Source: Methanomicrobiales archaeon HGW-Methanomicrobiales-6 (GTDB lineage: Archaea; Halobacteriota; Methanomicrobia; Methanomicrobiales; Methanoculleaceae). From it: 36,572 nt of DNA. Shown piece by piece: positions 23,227-30,791 of the stretch. Below the pieces are notes generated by a model, which saw only the letters and a list, made by a program, of their open reading frames with translations, was not told where the DNA came from and did no database searches. The DNA lies in the NCBI GenBank assembly GCA_002839575.1, contig PGYH01000002.1, forward strand, positions 1-36,572, written 5' to 3'. Within the stretch, counting starts at the first letter, position 1. Every line of letters starts with the position of its first letter. The position numbers and the translations under genes were made by a program.

Positions 23227-23336
23227 TCCCCGTCGAGGACGTGCAAGCCCTGCGCGCGGAGGCGAAGGCGCTTCGCGCGGAAGTCCGGGAGGTCGTGGCC
23301 ATCCTGGAGAACTGGAACGCAGACCGCCGACCGTAA
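23223..23336 (+). CDS. 37-residue coiled-coil peptide
   Basis: It starts in the ATGA overlap with the preceding stop and encodes a single amphipathic helix (VQALRAEAKALRAEVREV, then VAILENWNADRRP). The heptad spacing of Leu and Val is regular. Size and overlap argue that it is translated, but no function can be named. Confidence 0.45.
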   Translation: MIPVEDVQALRAEAKALRAEVREVVAILENWNADRRP

Positions 23337-23407
23337 CCACGCGGGCGGGAGGGTGCGAGCCCCTCCCGGCGGCATGTCAAGGGGGAAACCAACAGGTGAT
23401 TGAGACT

Positions 23408-23689
23408 ATGAAGGAGACTACAACCAACAACGACGCACAGAACAGCGAATGCACGACCTCAACCCCGTGCCCGAGGTGTCACCGGCCGATGGATGCCCCT
23501 CCGGGCGCGACGATAAACTACTGTCCCGAGTGCGGGACCCCGATCACGCCCGATCCGGTCCGGGAGCGGATCGTCGATCTGATGCTGAAGGGGATCCGGG
23601 ACGACATGAGAGAAGCCGTTGTGCGCCTGGAGCGCGAGCAGCCGGAACGGTACGCCGGGCTCGCGGCGATCATCTCCGGCACGGCATAA
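23408..23689 (+). CDS. Zinc-ribbon protein with helical tail
   Basis: 93 residues. CPRCHRPMDAPPGA followed by YCPECGTPITPD makes a compact CxxC/CxxC zinc ribbon at residues about 21-45. A charged helical segment (RERIVDLMLKGIRDDMREAV) follows. ATG 23408 has AGGTGATT about nine bases upstream; GTG 23396 is less likely because it would lie inside that site. This is the last gene of the virus-like segment before carA. Confidence 0.65.
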   Translation: MKETTTNNDAQNSECTTSTPCPRCHRPMDAPPGATINYCPECGTPITPDPVRERIVDLMLKGIRDDMREAVVRLEREQPERYAGLAAIISGTA

Positions 23690-23716
23690 CCCTACCCTCT
23701 TTTCGATCGCGACCTT

Positions 23717-23778
23717 CCGGCAAATTTGCCGGGACGTTGCGCGGTGCCGTGGCGGAGGGGCGTGCCCCTGCCGGCAGG
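23717..23778. repeat. Cluster of three palindromes at the right edge of the island
   Basis: CCGGCAAATTTGCCGG (23717-23732) is a perfect 16-base palindrome. AGGGGC-GT-GCCCCT (23756-23769) is a perfect hairpin with a two-base loop. CCTGCCGGCAGG (23767-23778) is a perfect 12-base palindrome overlapping its end. They lie between the last island gene and the carA promoter. They could act as terminators or protein-binding sites, or mark the element end; nothing in the sequence decides which. Confidence 0.55.
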
Positions 23779-23903
23779 TGAAGGCGCAAACCTCTTCCAT
23801 GTTTGGAACAATAGAGTATGGGAATATGGGTGAATATCCCTCAAAATGCGAAGGCGTAATCTATTCGTTTTGAGGCCCCGAATCGCCATTATCTCCATGC
23901 TAC

Positions 23904-23915
23904 TATTTTATTAAG
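23904..23915 (+). promoter_or_regulatory. TATA element of carAB
   Basis: TATTTTATTAAG is centred about 35 bases before the carA ATG, predicting a very short leader of about eight bases. No Shine-Dalgarno motif precedes carA, which fits a near-leaderless mRNA. Confidence 0.45.
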
Positions 23916-23943
23916 GAATCTGATCCACATGGTATGGTAATTC

Positions 23944-24999
23944 ATGAAGGCGGTTCTGGGTCTTGAAGACGGAACATTTGTTGTAGGGGATGGTTTTGGC
24001 GTTGAGGGGACATGTTCCGGCGAACTCGTCTTCACGACGCAGATGACCGGTTACATGGAGGCATTGACTGACCCCAGTTATGCCGGACAGATTTTGATGT
24101 TTACGTATCCCCTCATCGGGAACTATGGTGTAGATCAGCAAAATTTCGAGAGTCCAATGGTTCATGCGCAGGGCTGCGTTGCGCGTGAGATCGCCGCGGT
24201 GCCCGCCGCACGACCCTCGGTTGCAGACTATTTTGAAGAGAACGGCCTTTTTGGGATATCGGGAGTCGATACCCGCAGCCTGACGATAAAAACCCGGACG
24301 GTCGGCACGCTCAGGGCATCGCTCATCGTCGGCAGCGACGACGCCGAAGAAGCGGTCAGGCGCGCCCGGGCCGTCTCCCCGATCGGTGAAGTCGACCTCA
24401 TCGGGAGCGTCTCCTGCGCTGAGCCCTACCAGGTCGCCGGGACCGGAAAGCGGATCGCCGTCATCGATCTCGGGGTGAAACGGCACATTCTCGAGAGCCT
24501 CGCCCACCGGGGCGCGGATATCCACGTCTTCCCGCACACCGCCGCACCGGACGAGGTGATGGCGGCAAAGCCCGACGCACTCTTCATCAGCAACGGTCCC
24601 GGCGACCCGAAGAGGGCGACGCACGCCATCCGGTGCGTCCGGGATCTGGCCGGCGAGGTGCCGGTCATCGGGATCTGCATGGGCATCCAGGTCGCCGCCC
24701 TCGCGCTCGGCGCCGAGACCTACAAGATGAAGTTCGGACACCGGGGGACGAACCAGCCGGTCCGCTACAAGGACGGGAGCATCTACATCACGACGCAGAA
24801 TCACGGGTTCGCGGTGGACGAAGAGACCCTGCCCGAAGGCTGCATGGTCTCGTACCGGAACGTGAACGACGGCACGGTCGAGGGGTTCGAGAACCGCGAT
24901 CTTGCCGTCACCTGCGTCCAGTTCCACCCGGAGGCGCACGGCGGCCCCCGGGATACGGAGATGCACTTCTTTGACCGCATATACAGGGAGATTCCATAA
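23944..24999 (+). CDS. carA: Carbamoyl-phosphate synthase, small (glutaminase) subunit
   Basis: 351 residues. It hydrolyses glutamine and passes ammonia to CarB for carbamoyl phosphate, used in arginine and pyrimidine synthesis. The N-terminal domain has FTTQMTGYMEALTDPSYAGQ, and IGNYGV is conserved. The class I glutaminase domain has ISNGPGDP, the nucleophile Cys245 in GICMGIQ, and the His-Glu pair in QFHPEAHGGP. The nucleophile elbow usually reads GICLGHQ or GICLGNQ; Ile at the sixth position is less common but catalytic residues are intact. Its stop and the carB start share one base (TAATG). Confidence 0.95.
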   Translation: MKAVLGLEDGTFVVGDGFGVEGTCSGELVFTTQMTGYMEALTDPSYAGQILMFTYPLIGNYGVDQQNFESPMVHAQGCVAREIAAVPAARPSVADYFEENGLFGISGVDTRSLTIKTRTVGTLRASLIVGSDDAEEAVRRARAVSPIGEVDLIGSVSCAEPYQVAGTGKRIAVIDLGVKRHILESLAHRGADIHVFPHTAAPDEVMAAKPDALFISNGPGDPKRATHAIRCVRDLAGEVPVIGICMGIQVAALALGAETYKMKFGHRGTNQPVRYKDGSIYITTQNHGFAVDEETLPEGCMVSYRNVNDGTVEGFENRDLAVTCVQFHPEAHGGPRDTEMHFFDRIYREIP

Positions 25000-27900
25000 T
25001 GCCGAAGAAATCTCATATCAAGAAAGTTCTCATCATCGGTTCCGGCCCCATCCAGATCGGGCAGGCGGCCGAGTTCGACTTCTCGGGGTCGCAGGCCTGC
25101 CGCGCGCTCCGGGAGGAGGGCGTCGAGGTCGTTCTCGTCAACTCGAACCCCGCGACGATCCAGACCGACCCTGATACGGCGGACGTCATCTACATCGAGC
25201 CATTGAAGGCCGAACTCATCGCGAAGATCATCGCAAAAGAGAAGCCTGACGGGATCCTGAGCGGCATGGGCGGCCAGACCGGCCTCAACATGACCGCGGA
25301 ACTCGCGGAGATGGGTGCTCTCGACGGCGTCGAGATCCTCGGGACGCCGCTCGAAGCGATCTACCGGGGCGAAGACCGGGAACAGTTCCGCGACCTGATG
25401 AACGCCATCGGCGAACCCGTCCCCCGGAGCATGATCCTCGAGAACATGAACCAGATCGACGAGGCGATCCGCGAGGTCGGTCTCCCGGCGATCCTCCGGC
25501 CGGCATACACCCTGGGCGGCTCCGGCGGCGGCGTGGCGCACACGCCTGAAGAGATGCGGCGGATCATCGAGATCGGGCTCGCCCGCTCCCGTATCCACCA
25601 GGTTCTGGTGGAGGAGAGCGTCGCCGGGTGGAAGGAGATCGAGTTCGAGGTGATGCGGGACGCGGCCGATACCTGCATCATCGTCTGCGGCATGGAGAAT
25701 GTCGACCCGATGGGCATCCACACCGGCGAGAGCGTCGTCGTCGCGCCCATCCTCACCCTGCGGGACGACGAGTTCCAGACGCTCCGGACAGCCGCGATAA
25801 AGATCATCCGGGCGCTCGACGTCCAGGGTGGCTGCAACATCCAGTTCGCCTACCGCGATGGCGACTACCGGATCATCGAGGTGAACCCCCGGGTCTCGCG
25901 GTCGTCCGCGCTCGCCTCCAAGGCGACTGGCTACCCGATCGCCCGGGTTGCGGCAAAGATCGCGATCGGGCTCCGGCTCGACGAGATCATGAACACCGTG
26001 ACCGGCGTCACCCCGGCATCCTTCGAGCCTGCAATCGACTACGTGGTGGTGAAGGTGCCGCGGTGGCCGTTTGACAAGTTCAAGTCGGCGGACCGGACGC
26101 TCACGACGGCGATGAAGAGCACCGGCGAGGTCATGGCGATCGGGCGGACGGTCGAGGAGGCGTTCAAGAAAGCGCTCCGGTCGCTCGATAACGACATGCA
26201 GCGGCACACGAGCCCAAGTGAGATCCGGATGATCCTTACGTCCCCGACGGACGAGCGGTTCGGGTGCCTCTTCGATGCCTTCCGCGAGGGGTTCACGGTC
26301 AGGGAGGTTGCCGAACTCACGGCGATCACGCCGTTCTTCCTTGAAAAGATCAAGAACATCGTCGACCTCGAGCGGAAACTCGAGACCGATTTCGAACCGG
26401 AGGACGTCAGGGCCGCCCGGCGCTACGGTTTCTCGGACGAAGACCTCCTGGCGCTGACGAAGAAGACCGGCGCCGAGATCGAGGCGCTCTCCGGGACGCC
26501 GACCTACAAGATGGTGGACACCTGCGCCGCCGAGTTCCCGGCGACGACGCCCTACTTCTACTCCACCTGGGAGGGGGGGTGCGAGCTCTCCCGGGACGGC
26601 GCGAAGAAGGTGCTGATCCTCGGTTCCGGGCCGATCCGGATCGGCCAGGGGATCGAGTTCGATTACTGCACCGTCCACGCGGTGATGGCGCTGCGCGAGG
26701 AAGAGGGGATCGAGGTCCATATCGTCAACAACAACCCCGAGACGGTCTCGACCGATGCCGACACCTCCGATAGGCTCTTCTTTGAGCCGATGCAGCTTGA
26801 GGACGTCGTGAACATCCTCAAGAAGGACGACTATTACGGCGTCATGGTTCAGTTCGGCGGCCAGAACTCGGTGAACCTGGCCGTGCCGCTGGAAGCGGAG
26901 ATCAAACGCCTCGATCTCCCGACGAAGATCCTCGGCACGTCGCCCGACGCCATGGACGCGGCGGAAGACCGCGACCGGTTCAGCCAGTTGCTCACCCGGC
27001 TTGGTATCCCGAGCCCGGCGAACAGTTCCGCCTACTCCGAGGAGGAGGCGCGGGAGATGGCCGGGGAGATCGGCTACCCGGTGCTGGTCAGGCCGTCCTA
27101 CGTCCTCGGGGGCCGGGCGATGGAACTCGTCCACGACGAGGCCGAACTCGAGAGTTACATCAAGGAGGCCGTCCGGGTGAGCCGGAAGCACCCGGTGCTG
27201 ATCGACTCCTTCCTCCAGAACGCCGTCGAGATCGATGTCGACGCGGTCTCTGACGGGACGGACGTCCTGATCGGCGGCATCATGGAGCACATCGAGTGGG
27301 CGGGCGTCCACTCCGGCGACTCGGCCTGCGTCATACCGCCGCAGTCCCTCACGCCCTCGGTGATCGCGCGGGTGCGGGACTACACGAAGAAGATCGCTCT
27401 CGGCCTTGGGGTCGTCGGCCTGATCAACATCCAGTATGCCGTCAGGAATGACGTGCTCTACGTCCTGGAGGCGAACCCGCGTGCGAGCCGGACGGTGCCG
27501 TTCGTCGCGAAGGCGACGGGCATCGCGCTCGCGAAGATCGCGGCGAAGGTGATGGTGGGGCGGAAACTCGCCGATATGGGTATCACCGAGCCCGAGATCG
27601 AGCACGTCGCGGTCAAAGAGGTGCTCCTGCCCTTCAACAAACTCCCCGGCGTCGACACCGTCCTCGGGCCGGAGATGAAGAGCACCGGCGAGGTGATGGG
27701 GATCGATTACGACTTCGGCCGCGCCTACTACAAGGCGAGCACTGCTGCAGACAACACCCTGCCGACAAGCGGAAACGTCTTCATCTCGGTGACGGACGAG
27801 CAGAAGGAGGAACTCCTGCCGGTCGCCCGCAAACTCCGGGAACTCGGCCTCTCCCTCTACGGGACGAGCGGGACGGTCGACTTCCTCACCCAGAACGGTG

Positions 27901-28169
27901 TCGAGGCGAACCTTGTGCGGAAGGTCCAGGAAGGCTCCCCGAACGTCATCGATGCGATGCGTTCCGGCAGCATCCGGCTGATCATCAACACCCCGGCGGA
28001 CAAGGCGTCCCGGCAGGACCACATCCAGATCATGCGGGCCGCCGTCGATTACGGCATACCCTACATCACCACCCTCCAGGCGGCGCGGGCGGCGGCAATG
28101 GCGATCGCCGCCATCCAGCGCGAGGAGATCACCCTCGAGCCGCTCGGGCACTACCACGGGCTGATGTAA
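24999..28169 (+). CDS. carB: Carbamoyl-phosphate synthase, large subunit
   Basis: 1056 residues, full length. Two homologous halves each contain a pre-ATP-grasp and ATP-grasp domain, starting GSGPIQIGQAAEFDFSG (near residue 12) and GSGPIRIGQGIEFDYC (near 545). RPAYTLGGSGGG and RPSYVLGGRAME are the paired ATP loops, and the NPR motifs EVNPRVSRSSALASKATG and EANPRASRTVPFVAKATG are both present. The C-terminal 130 residues form the MGS-like allosteric domain (SVTDEQKEELLPVARKL). It makes carbamate and then carbamoyl phosphate using two ATP. It is coupled to carA by a one-base overlap. Confidence 0.97.
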   Translation: MPKKSHIKKVLIIGSGPIQIGQAAEFDFSGSQACRALREEGVEVVLVNSNPATIQTDPDTADVIYIEPLKAELIAKIIAKEKPDGILSGMGGQTGLNMTAELAEMGALDGVEILGTPLEAIYRGEDREQFRDLMNAIGEPVPRSMILENMNQIDEAIREVGLPAILRPAYTLGGSGGGVAHTPEEMRRIIEIGLARSRIHQVLVEESVAGWKEIEFEVMRDAADTCIIVCGMENVDPMGIHTGESVVVAPILTLRDDEFQTLRTAAIKIIRALDVQGGCNIQFAYRDGDYRIIEVNPRVSRSSALASKATGYPIARVAAKIAIGLRLDEIMNTVTGVTPASFEPAIDYVVVKVPRWPFDKFKSADRTLTTAMKSTGEVMAIGRTVEEAFKKALRSLDNDMQRHTSPSEIRMILTSPTDERFGCLFDAFREGFTVREVAELTAITPFFLEKIKNIVDLERKLETDFEPEDVRAARRYGFSDEDLLALTKKTGAEIEALSGTPTYKMVDTCAAEFPATTPYFYSTWEGGCELSRDGAKKVLILGSGPIRIGQGIEFDYCTVHAVMALREEEGIEVHIVNNNPETVSTDADTSDRLFFEPMQLEDVVNILKKDDYYGVMVQFGGQNSVNLAVPLEAEIKRLDLPTKILGTSPDAMDAAEDRDRFSQLLTRLGIPSPANSSAYSEEEAREMAGEIGYPVLVRPSYVLGGRAMELVHDEAELESYIKEAVRVSRKHPVLIDSFLQNAVEIDVDAVSDGTDVLIGGIMEHIEWAGVHSGDSACVIPPQSLTPSVIARVRDYTKKIALGLGVVGLINIQYAVRNDVLYVLEANPRASRTVPFVAKATGIALAKIAAKVMVGRKLADMGITEPEIEHVAVKEVLLPFNKLPGVDTVLGPEMKSTGEVMGIDYDFGRAYYKASTAADNTLPTSGNVFISVTDEQKEELLPVARKLRELGLSLYGTSGTVDFLTQNGVEANLVRKVQEGSPNVIDAMRSGSIRLIINTPADKASRQDHIQIMRAAVDYGIPYITTLQAARAAAMAIAAIQREEITLEPLGHYHGLM

Positions 28170-28170
28170 T

Positions 28171-28193
28171 GCGCCTCTCGCGCACTCTTTTTC
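28171..28193 (+). terminator. Terminator of carAB
   Basis: GCGC-CTCTC-GCGC (28171-28183) followed by ACTCTTTTTC gives a short GC stem and a five-T run directly after the carB stop. Confidence 0.55.
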
Positions 28194-28661
28194 TATCGAA
28201 CTTCATAGCCTCTCGCCGGAAGCACGGGGAGACTTTGGAGAGGAACCGTGCATGGCTTCCCACCGGCTTCGCACCTCCGGTGCTCTAGCTCTGCTCCTTC
28301 GGAGCATCGCACTCGCACCTAACGGTGCTCATGCTCCTGCCCTTCGGCCAGTCCCACTCCCCCTGTGGCGATAAACGATGCGTGCCCGAAGGGCAGGCGG
28401 AGTTCGAGCACCAAAGGTGCGAGTCTCCCACGGTCCACTGCACGGGGAGATGCTGGGAATGAACAGGGTTCCGGCTCGCTGCCGGGATACGGCTTTCCAC
28501 CCAGTATCGTCATGGCTACACATCTCTTCACTAATGGAGACAGGGGAGTTCACCTCACGAACCCTTTCATAAATCCTCCTGCAAGGATGGCGGGGGAGAA
28601 GTGCTAGGGAAGAGTGGGGGCCGCCAGATAGCAAGCCAACAGGGTACGCGAAGCGTATAAC
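28194..28661. repeat. Non-coding spacer with the densest hairpin-repeat cluster
   Basis: No gene is supported. Hairpins: GCACC-TCC-GGTGC (28271-28283), GCTCC-TTC-GGAGC (28293-28305), GCACC-TAAC-GGTGC (28315-28328) and GCACC-AAA-GGTGC (28408-28420). In addition 28311-28350 and 28381-28424 are imperfect reverse complements of one another, sharing CTCGCACCT, GGTGCTC and CCCTTCGG, so the 110-base unit can fold into one long stem with the smaller hairpins on its arms. TGGCGATA in the loop also occurs in the spacer near 1068. Confidence 0.65.
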
Positions 28662-28680
28662 GCGTGCTGAAAAAAAGAGG
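28662..28680 (-). terminator. U-rich terminator of the glycine betaine binding-protein gene
   Basis: On the minus strand the stop at 28684-28686 is followed within ten bases by a run of seven T residues (A-run 28670-28676 on the plus strand). Confidence 0.5.
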
Positions 28681-28683
28681 GGG

Positions 28684-29556
28684 TTATGCGTTCCCGAGCC
28701 AGACATCGACCGTGTCGCGGTTGGCATCGACCCACTTCTGTGCGGCCTCCTCTTCAGGCATGCCGCCCGCGATATCGGTCATGACCGACGCGATATCCTC
28801 GTTGGTCCACTCGAACCGCTCAAGGATGCCGTGGGCCTCCGGATCATCTTCCGCCAGGCCCTGCCGCGCGAGGGTCACGATATCCTCGGCCCCGCCGTAG
28901 ACGCCCTTCGGGTCTTCGAGGAACTTGAGGTCGTAGCGGCCGAACTTCCAGTGCGGCGACCATCCGGTCACCACGACCCACTCCTCATTGTTGATGGCGG
29001 AACCCAGCTCCGCCGCCATGCCGCCGCTGCTGCTCGCAACCAGCTCGTAGTTGAGACCGTACTCATCGATGGCCTGTTCGGTCCGGGTCATGATGCCCGC
29101 ACCGGGCTCGATGCCGATGATCCTGCCGTCGAACTGATCGGCGACGTCGTTCATCTCCTCGATCGAGTCGATGGTCACGTAAGTCGGGACGACAAGCCCG
29201 ATACGTGCCGCACCGGGGATGTTTTCATTGACGTAATCGATCTGGTCGCCGTACTGCTCCCAGTAGTGCTCGTGGGTGTGGGGGAGCCATCCGGTCGTCG
29301 TGAAGTCGACGTCTCCGCTGGCGAGAGCCTGGAAGAGCGGTCCCGCATCCACTGCGACCATCTCGACATTATATCCTGCTTCTTCAAAGACCTGTTTCAT
29401 TACATTGCTGCTCGCGATGGCGCAGTCCCAGGTGACGTACCCAATACTGACTTCCTTTGCCTCGGCCGGCTCCGTACCGGTGCAGCCGGCAGAGAAGAGG
29501 CAGAGCGTCAGAATTAAGCCCATCAGTGCGAGCAGGCTTCCAATCTTTCGAACCAT
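28684..29556 (-). CDS. opuAC: Glycine betaine/proline betaine ABC transporter, substrate-binding lipoprotein
   Basis: 290 residues. The N-terminal signal peptide ends in the lipobox FSAGC with Cys25, so the protein is membrane-anchored outside the cell. The mature part is an OpuAC/ProX-type binding fold: IGYVTWDCAIASSNVMKQVF, DFTTTGWLPHTHEHYW (with Trp residues of the betaine aromatic cage), GIEPGAGIMTRTE and VVVTGWSPHWKFGRYDLKFL. It delivers betaine to the permease for osmoprotection. AGGTGA precedes the ATG at good spacing. It lies 389 bases downstream of the permease gene, and a TATA box in the gap suggests it can also be transcribed separately, at higher level, as binding proteins often are. 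Confidence 0.93.
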   Translation of the reverse strand: MVRKIGSLLALMGLILTLCLFSAGCTGTEPAEAKEVSIGYVTWDCAIASSNVMKQVFEEAGYNVEMVAVDAGPLFQALASGDVDFTTTGWLPHTHEHYWEQYGDQIDYVNENIPGAARIGLVVPTYVTIDSIEEMNDVADQFDGRIIGIEPGAGIMTRTEQAIDEYGLNYELVASSSGGMAAELGSAINNEEWVVVTGWSPHWKFGRYDLKFLEDPKGVYGGAEDIVTLARQGLAEDDPEAHGILERFEWTNEDIASVMTDIAGGMPEEEAAQKWVDANRDTVDVWLGNA

Positions 29557-29945
29557 AATATTTCACCTTGTAGATTTTTGTCCCGCCAGAAGGCAGGCAG
29601 ATTACATTCATAACCCGGCTGTGTGGGGTTCCGGGTTCTCACGAACTGTCCGGGACGGCGATTTGCCGACAGACCGGACATAGAGCAGAGGTGGCGATAC
29701 ATGCCACTCCTGGCGTGTTTGCACCCCAGGGCAAAACGGCCAGATTTTGACCAGTCAACTTATGGCCCTAACCGTATATAGGTTTTGCGGGTCCGGTTTG
29801 AAGAACGGAGCCTTCTTGAAACTTAATTTTGAAGTGCGTATAGTCAGGAAATAATTCTCGATGCGCCGACGACGTCGCCGTTCTGCCGTTGTTTGATTTC
29901 CGGGAAACACGTGAAAAAGTGTGAGATCCGATCCGCCTTTCCCGG
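29557..29945. other. Gap between opuAB and opuAC with promoter and hairpin
   Basis: No gene is seen. On the minus strand GCAAAACCTATATACGG (TATA at 29774-29782, with a purine-rich BRE-like word before it) is a strong archaeal promoter candidate and would give opuAC a leader of about 190 bases. CCTGCC-TTCT-GGCGGG (29582-29597, minus) is a hairpin 26 bases before the opuAC start. AT-rich TTTTGAAGTGCGTATAG near 29,827 is another weak promoter-like word. Confidence 0.45.
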
Positions 29946-30791
29946 TCACTGCCTCTCGTTGCGCTGCGGCACGAGGTTCTGTGTGATCCGGTCGAGGATG
30001 ATCGCGATGATCACGATGGCAAGCCCCGCCTCGAACCCCATGCCGATATCCACCCGCTGGATGCCCACGAGCACCTGATAGCCGAGCCCTCCGGCACCGA
30101 TCATCGATGCGATGACGGTCATGGAGAGGGCGAGCATGATGCACTGGTTCACCCCGGCCATGATGGTGGGAAGCGCAACCGGGAGCTGCACCTTGAGAAG
30201 TTTCTGCTGGGCCGTGGAGCCGAAGGCGTCCGCGACCTCGATCAGTTCGATCGGCACCTGTCGAATTCCGAGGTTGGTGAGGCGCAACGCCGGCGGCATC
30301 GCGAAGACGACCGTTGCGATGGTGCCCGGCACGTTCCCGAGGCCGAAGAAGATCACGGCGGGGATGAGGTAGACGAACGAGGGCATCGTCTGCATGAAGT
30401 CGAGGACCGGCCGGAGCGCTGCATTGATCGTGTCGCTTCCTGCGGCTGCGATCCCGAGTGGGATCGATATCACGAGCGCGACGATCGTCGAGACGAGGAC
30501 GAGCGCCAGGGTGAGCATGGCCAGGTTCCAGAGTTGCAGGTCCCAGATCAGCAACAGGCCGAGCGCGGTGAGCCCTGCCAGTTTGATGTCGCGCCGGGTG
30601 ACAAACCAGACCAGCACGCTTACGAGGATGATCAGGATCGGTGCCGGTATGGCGAGCAGGAGATCCTGCAACCCGCCGATGAGGAACCCGAGCGCTGCGC
30701 TAATGGCGTCGAGCAGCCAGCCGAAGTACTGCTCGATCCAGTCAACGAGCGCTTCGATGGCGTCTCCAATTGGTAATTTAGGCAGTTGCAT
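29946..30791 (-). CDS. opuAB: Glycine betaine ABC transporter permease
   Basis: 281 residues. The N-terminal part (LPIGDAIEALVDWIEQYF) is typical of ProW/OpuAB proteins. It is followed by several membrane helices and the BPD-type permease core: VISIPLGIAAAGSDTINAAL, FMQTMPSFVYLIPAVIFFGLG, the cytoplasmic EAA loop ELIEVADAFGSTAQQKLLKV, and MAGVNQCIMLALSMTVIASM. It forms the channel through which betaine passes. ATG 30791 has GGAGG six bases upstream and overlaps the ATPase end by 14 bases. The longer frame to 30848 and the alternative ATG 30797 have worse spacing. Confidence 0.93.
   Translation of the reverse strand: MQLPKLPIGDAIEALVDWIEQYFGWLLDAISAALGFLIGGLQDLLLAIPAPILIILVSVLVWFVTRRDIKLAGLTALGLLLIWDLQLWNLAMLTLALVLVSTIVALVISIPLGIAAAGSDTINAALRPVLDFMQTMPSFVYLIPAVIFFGLGNVPGTIATVVFAMPPALRLTNLGIRQVPIELIEVADAFGSTAQQKLLKVQLPVALPTIMAGVNQCIMLALSMTVIASMIGAGGLGYQVLVGIQRVDIGMGFEAGLAIVIIAIILDRITQNLVPQRNERQ

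Larger units (their letters stand above)
14449..23689 (+). mobile_element. Provirus remnant or satellite-like element (replication and packaging-initiation genes only)
   Basis: A compact plus-strand run of genes includes a prim-pol/helicase, small terminase, two-part large terminase, prohead-type protease and several tiny Cys-rich genes. Many junctions overlap by 1 to 8 bases, a viral habit. Chromosomal genes (flavoprotein, carA) lie on both sides. No integrase, portal, major capsid, tail or lysis gene could be found, and no attachment repeats were seen, so the limits given are those of the virus-like genes. The GNAT module and zinc-module gene to the left may belong to the same island. Confidence 0.7.

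Noticed and set aside
12548-23943. Attachment-site direct repeats flanking the island
   Set aside because: I compared the left spacer with the 23,690-23,943 spacer and found no convincing shared word. No tRNA gene borders the island.
23944-24999. carA nucleophile motif GICMGIQ as a sign of lost glutaminase activity
   Set aside because: The Cys, His and Glu of the triad are all present. The Ile substitution beside the elbow alone does not support loss of function.
24801-28157. 1118-residue minus-strand frame
   Set aside because: It lies opposite carB, and its length only reflects high third-position GC. No recognisable domain.
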